Assembly (NCBI GenBank): GCA_041497995.1
Contig: JBGQHM010000442.1
Span: 1-5,423, forward strand
Direction: 5' to 3'
DNA length: 5,423 nucleotides
DNA from: DATKMS01 sp041497995
Lineage (GTDB): Bacteria > Desulfobacterota > Binatia > HRBIN30
Part shown: positions 4,484 to 5,423 of the stretch, piece by piece
Layout: every line of letters begins with the position of its first letter
Numbering within the stretch: position 1 is the stretch's first letter
Notes under the pieces: generated by a model
Databases searched by the model: none
Seen by the model: only the letters and a program-made list of their open reading frames with translations
What the model was told of the DNA's origin: nothing
Position numbers and translations under genes: made by a program

Positions 4484-5423
4484 ATGTTCGACACCCTGAG
4501 CGAAAAGTTCGATCAGACCATCCGCAAGCTGCGCGGGGTGGGTAAGATCACCGAGCGCAACGTCGAGGACGCCGTCCGTGACGTGCGCTTGGCATTGCTC
4601 GAAGCCGATGTCCACTTTCAGGTGGTCAAGGACTTCACCGACGGCGTACGAGCCAAGGCGCTGGGCCAAGACGTCCTCACCAGCTTGACGCCCGAGCAGC
4701 AGTTTCTCAAGATCGTCAAGGCCGAGCTCACAGCCCTGATGGGGGGCCAAGCGACGCTGTTGAACCTCTCGGCGCCGCCCCCGGTCGCGATCATGCTTGT
4801 GGGATTGCAGGGCTCGGGAAAGACGACTGCCATCGGCAAACTCGCGCGCTTGCTGAAGACCGAGCACAAGCGCAATCCCTACTTGGTGCCCGCCGACGTC
4901 TACCGCCCGGCGGCGATCGAACAACTCACCACGCTGGCCAACCAGGTGGATTGCCCGGTTCACCCATCACACGAAGGTGCAGACCCGGTCGCTGTCTGCC
5001 GCGACGCGTTGTTGTTCGCAAAAAACCACGGGCACGACGTCCTGCTGGTCGACACCGCCGGTCGCTTGCACATTGACGACGCGTTGATGGAGGAATTGGA
5101 GCGGATCAAGGCTGCCATCCAACCGCATCAGATCCTGTTGGTGGTCGACGCGATGACCGGGCAGGACGCGGTGAACGTCGCCACCGGCTTCCACAGCCGC
5201 ATCGGTGTGAGCGGTGTCGTCCTCACCAAGCTCGACGGTGACGCGCGTGGCGGTGCGGCGCTGTCGGTGCGCGCCGTCACCGGCGCCCCGATTCTGTTTG
5301 CCGGCACCGGCGAAAAACTCGACGCGCTGGAAGTCTTTCATCCCGATCGGATGGCGACACGCATTCTCGGCATGGGCGACATGATGACGCTGATCGAGAA
5401 AGCGGAGCGCGTCTACGATCAAC
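4484..5423 (+). CDS. ffh: Signal recognition particle protein Ffh (SRP54), N and G domains; 3' end off window
   Basis: Ffh is the cytoplasmic SRP GTPase that, with the 4.5S/SRP RNA, binds signal sequences of nascent membrane and secreted proteins and docks with FtsY. The window holds 313 complete codons. The helical N domain spans about 1-90 (LRGVGKITERNVEDAVRDVR at 16-35). The G domain spans about 97-295, with the P-loop GLQGSGKTT (107-115), DVYRPAAIEQL (138-148), DTAGR (190-194), TKLDGDARGG (248-257) and GTGEK (274-278). HPDRMATRILGMGD (286-299) marks the join to the methionine-rich M domain, most of which lies beyond the edge. All GTPase motifs are intact and no frame break is seen. The ATG at 4484 matches the usual MF(D/E)xLSE start; an ATG at 4473 is out of frame. 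The gene appears to have its own promoter and a hairpin over its SD. Confidence 0.97.
   Translation, partial: MFDTLSEKFDQTIRKLRGVGKITERNVEDAVRDVRLALLEADVHFQVVKDFTDGVRAKALGQDVLTSLTPEQQFLKIVKAELTALMGGQATLLNLSAPPPVAIMLVGLQGSGKTTAIGKLARLLKTEHKRNPYLVPADVYRPAAIEQLTTLANQVDCPVHPSHEGADPVAVCRDALLFAKNHGHDVLLVDTAGRLHIDDALMEELERIKAAIQPHQILLVVDAMTGQDAVNVATGFHSRIGVSGVVLTKLDGDARGGAALSVRAVTGAPILFAGTGEKLDALEVFHPDRMATRILGMGDMMTLIEKAERVYDQ

Noticed and set aside
4463..5422. Two long minus-strand frames (4463-4963 and 4967-5422) opposite ffh
   Set aside because: The plus strand here encodes Ffh with every GTPase motif intact; the antisense frames follow from its codon bias.

Overview
This is a GC-rich window from a free-living bacterium. 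It has compact gene spacing, frequent Shine-Dalgarno (SD) starts and housekeeping genes of ordinary bacterial type. The small protein at 3481-3870 resembles uncharacterised proteins I recall mainly from deltaproteobacterial-type genomes (Desulfobacterota, Myxococcota, Binatota). That is only a hint about lineage. I see no insertion sequence, phage gene, CRISPR array, tRNA or rRNA.

Left part, minus strand (1-1040): an HtrA-like protein with a trypsin-fold domain and a PDZ domain. All three positions of the Ser-His-Asp triad are substituted, and there is no export signal. After its TAG stop, in the same frame, a second minus-strand gene starts at a GTG with an SD and runs off the left edge. Two perfect palindromes sit side by side at this junction.

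Middle part, plus strand (1041-3367): a 99-base divergent intergenic region, then pabB and pabC joined by an ATGA overlap. Together these convert chorismate plus ammonia to 4-aminobenzoate for folate synthesis. The glutaminase partner (PabA or TrpG) is not in the window.

Right part, plus strand (3368-5423): a 129-residue conserved-looking cytoplasmic protein of unknown function, then a 104-residue protein with one membrane helix and a coiled coil. Last comes the first 313 codons of ffh, the signal recognition particle GTPase, which has its own candidate promoter.

Two points are most worth a second look. The first is the triad-less, apparently cytoplasmic HtrA-like pseudoprotease and its unknown partner gene. 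The second is that several ribosome-binding sites (before the 129-residue gene, before ffh, partly before the membrane-coil gene, and before the left-edge gene) lie inside perfect inverted repeats. This could mean structure-controlled translation, but in GC-rich DNA some of it may be chance.
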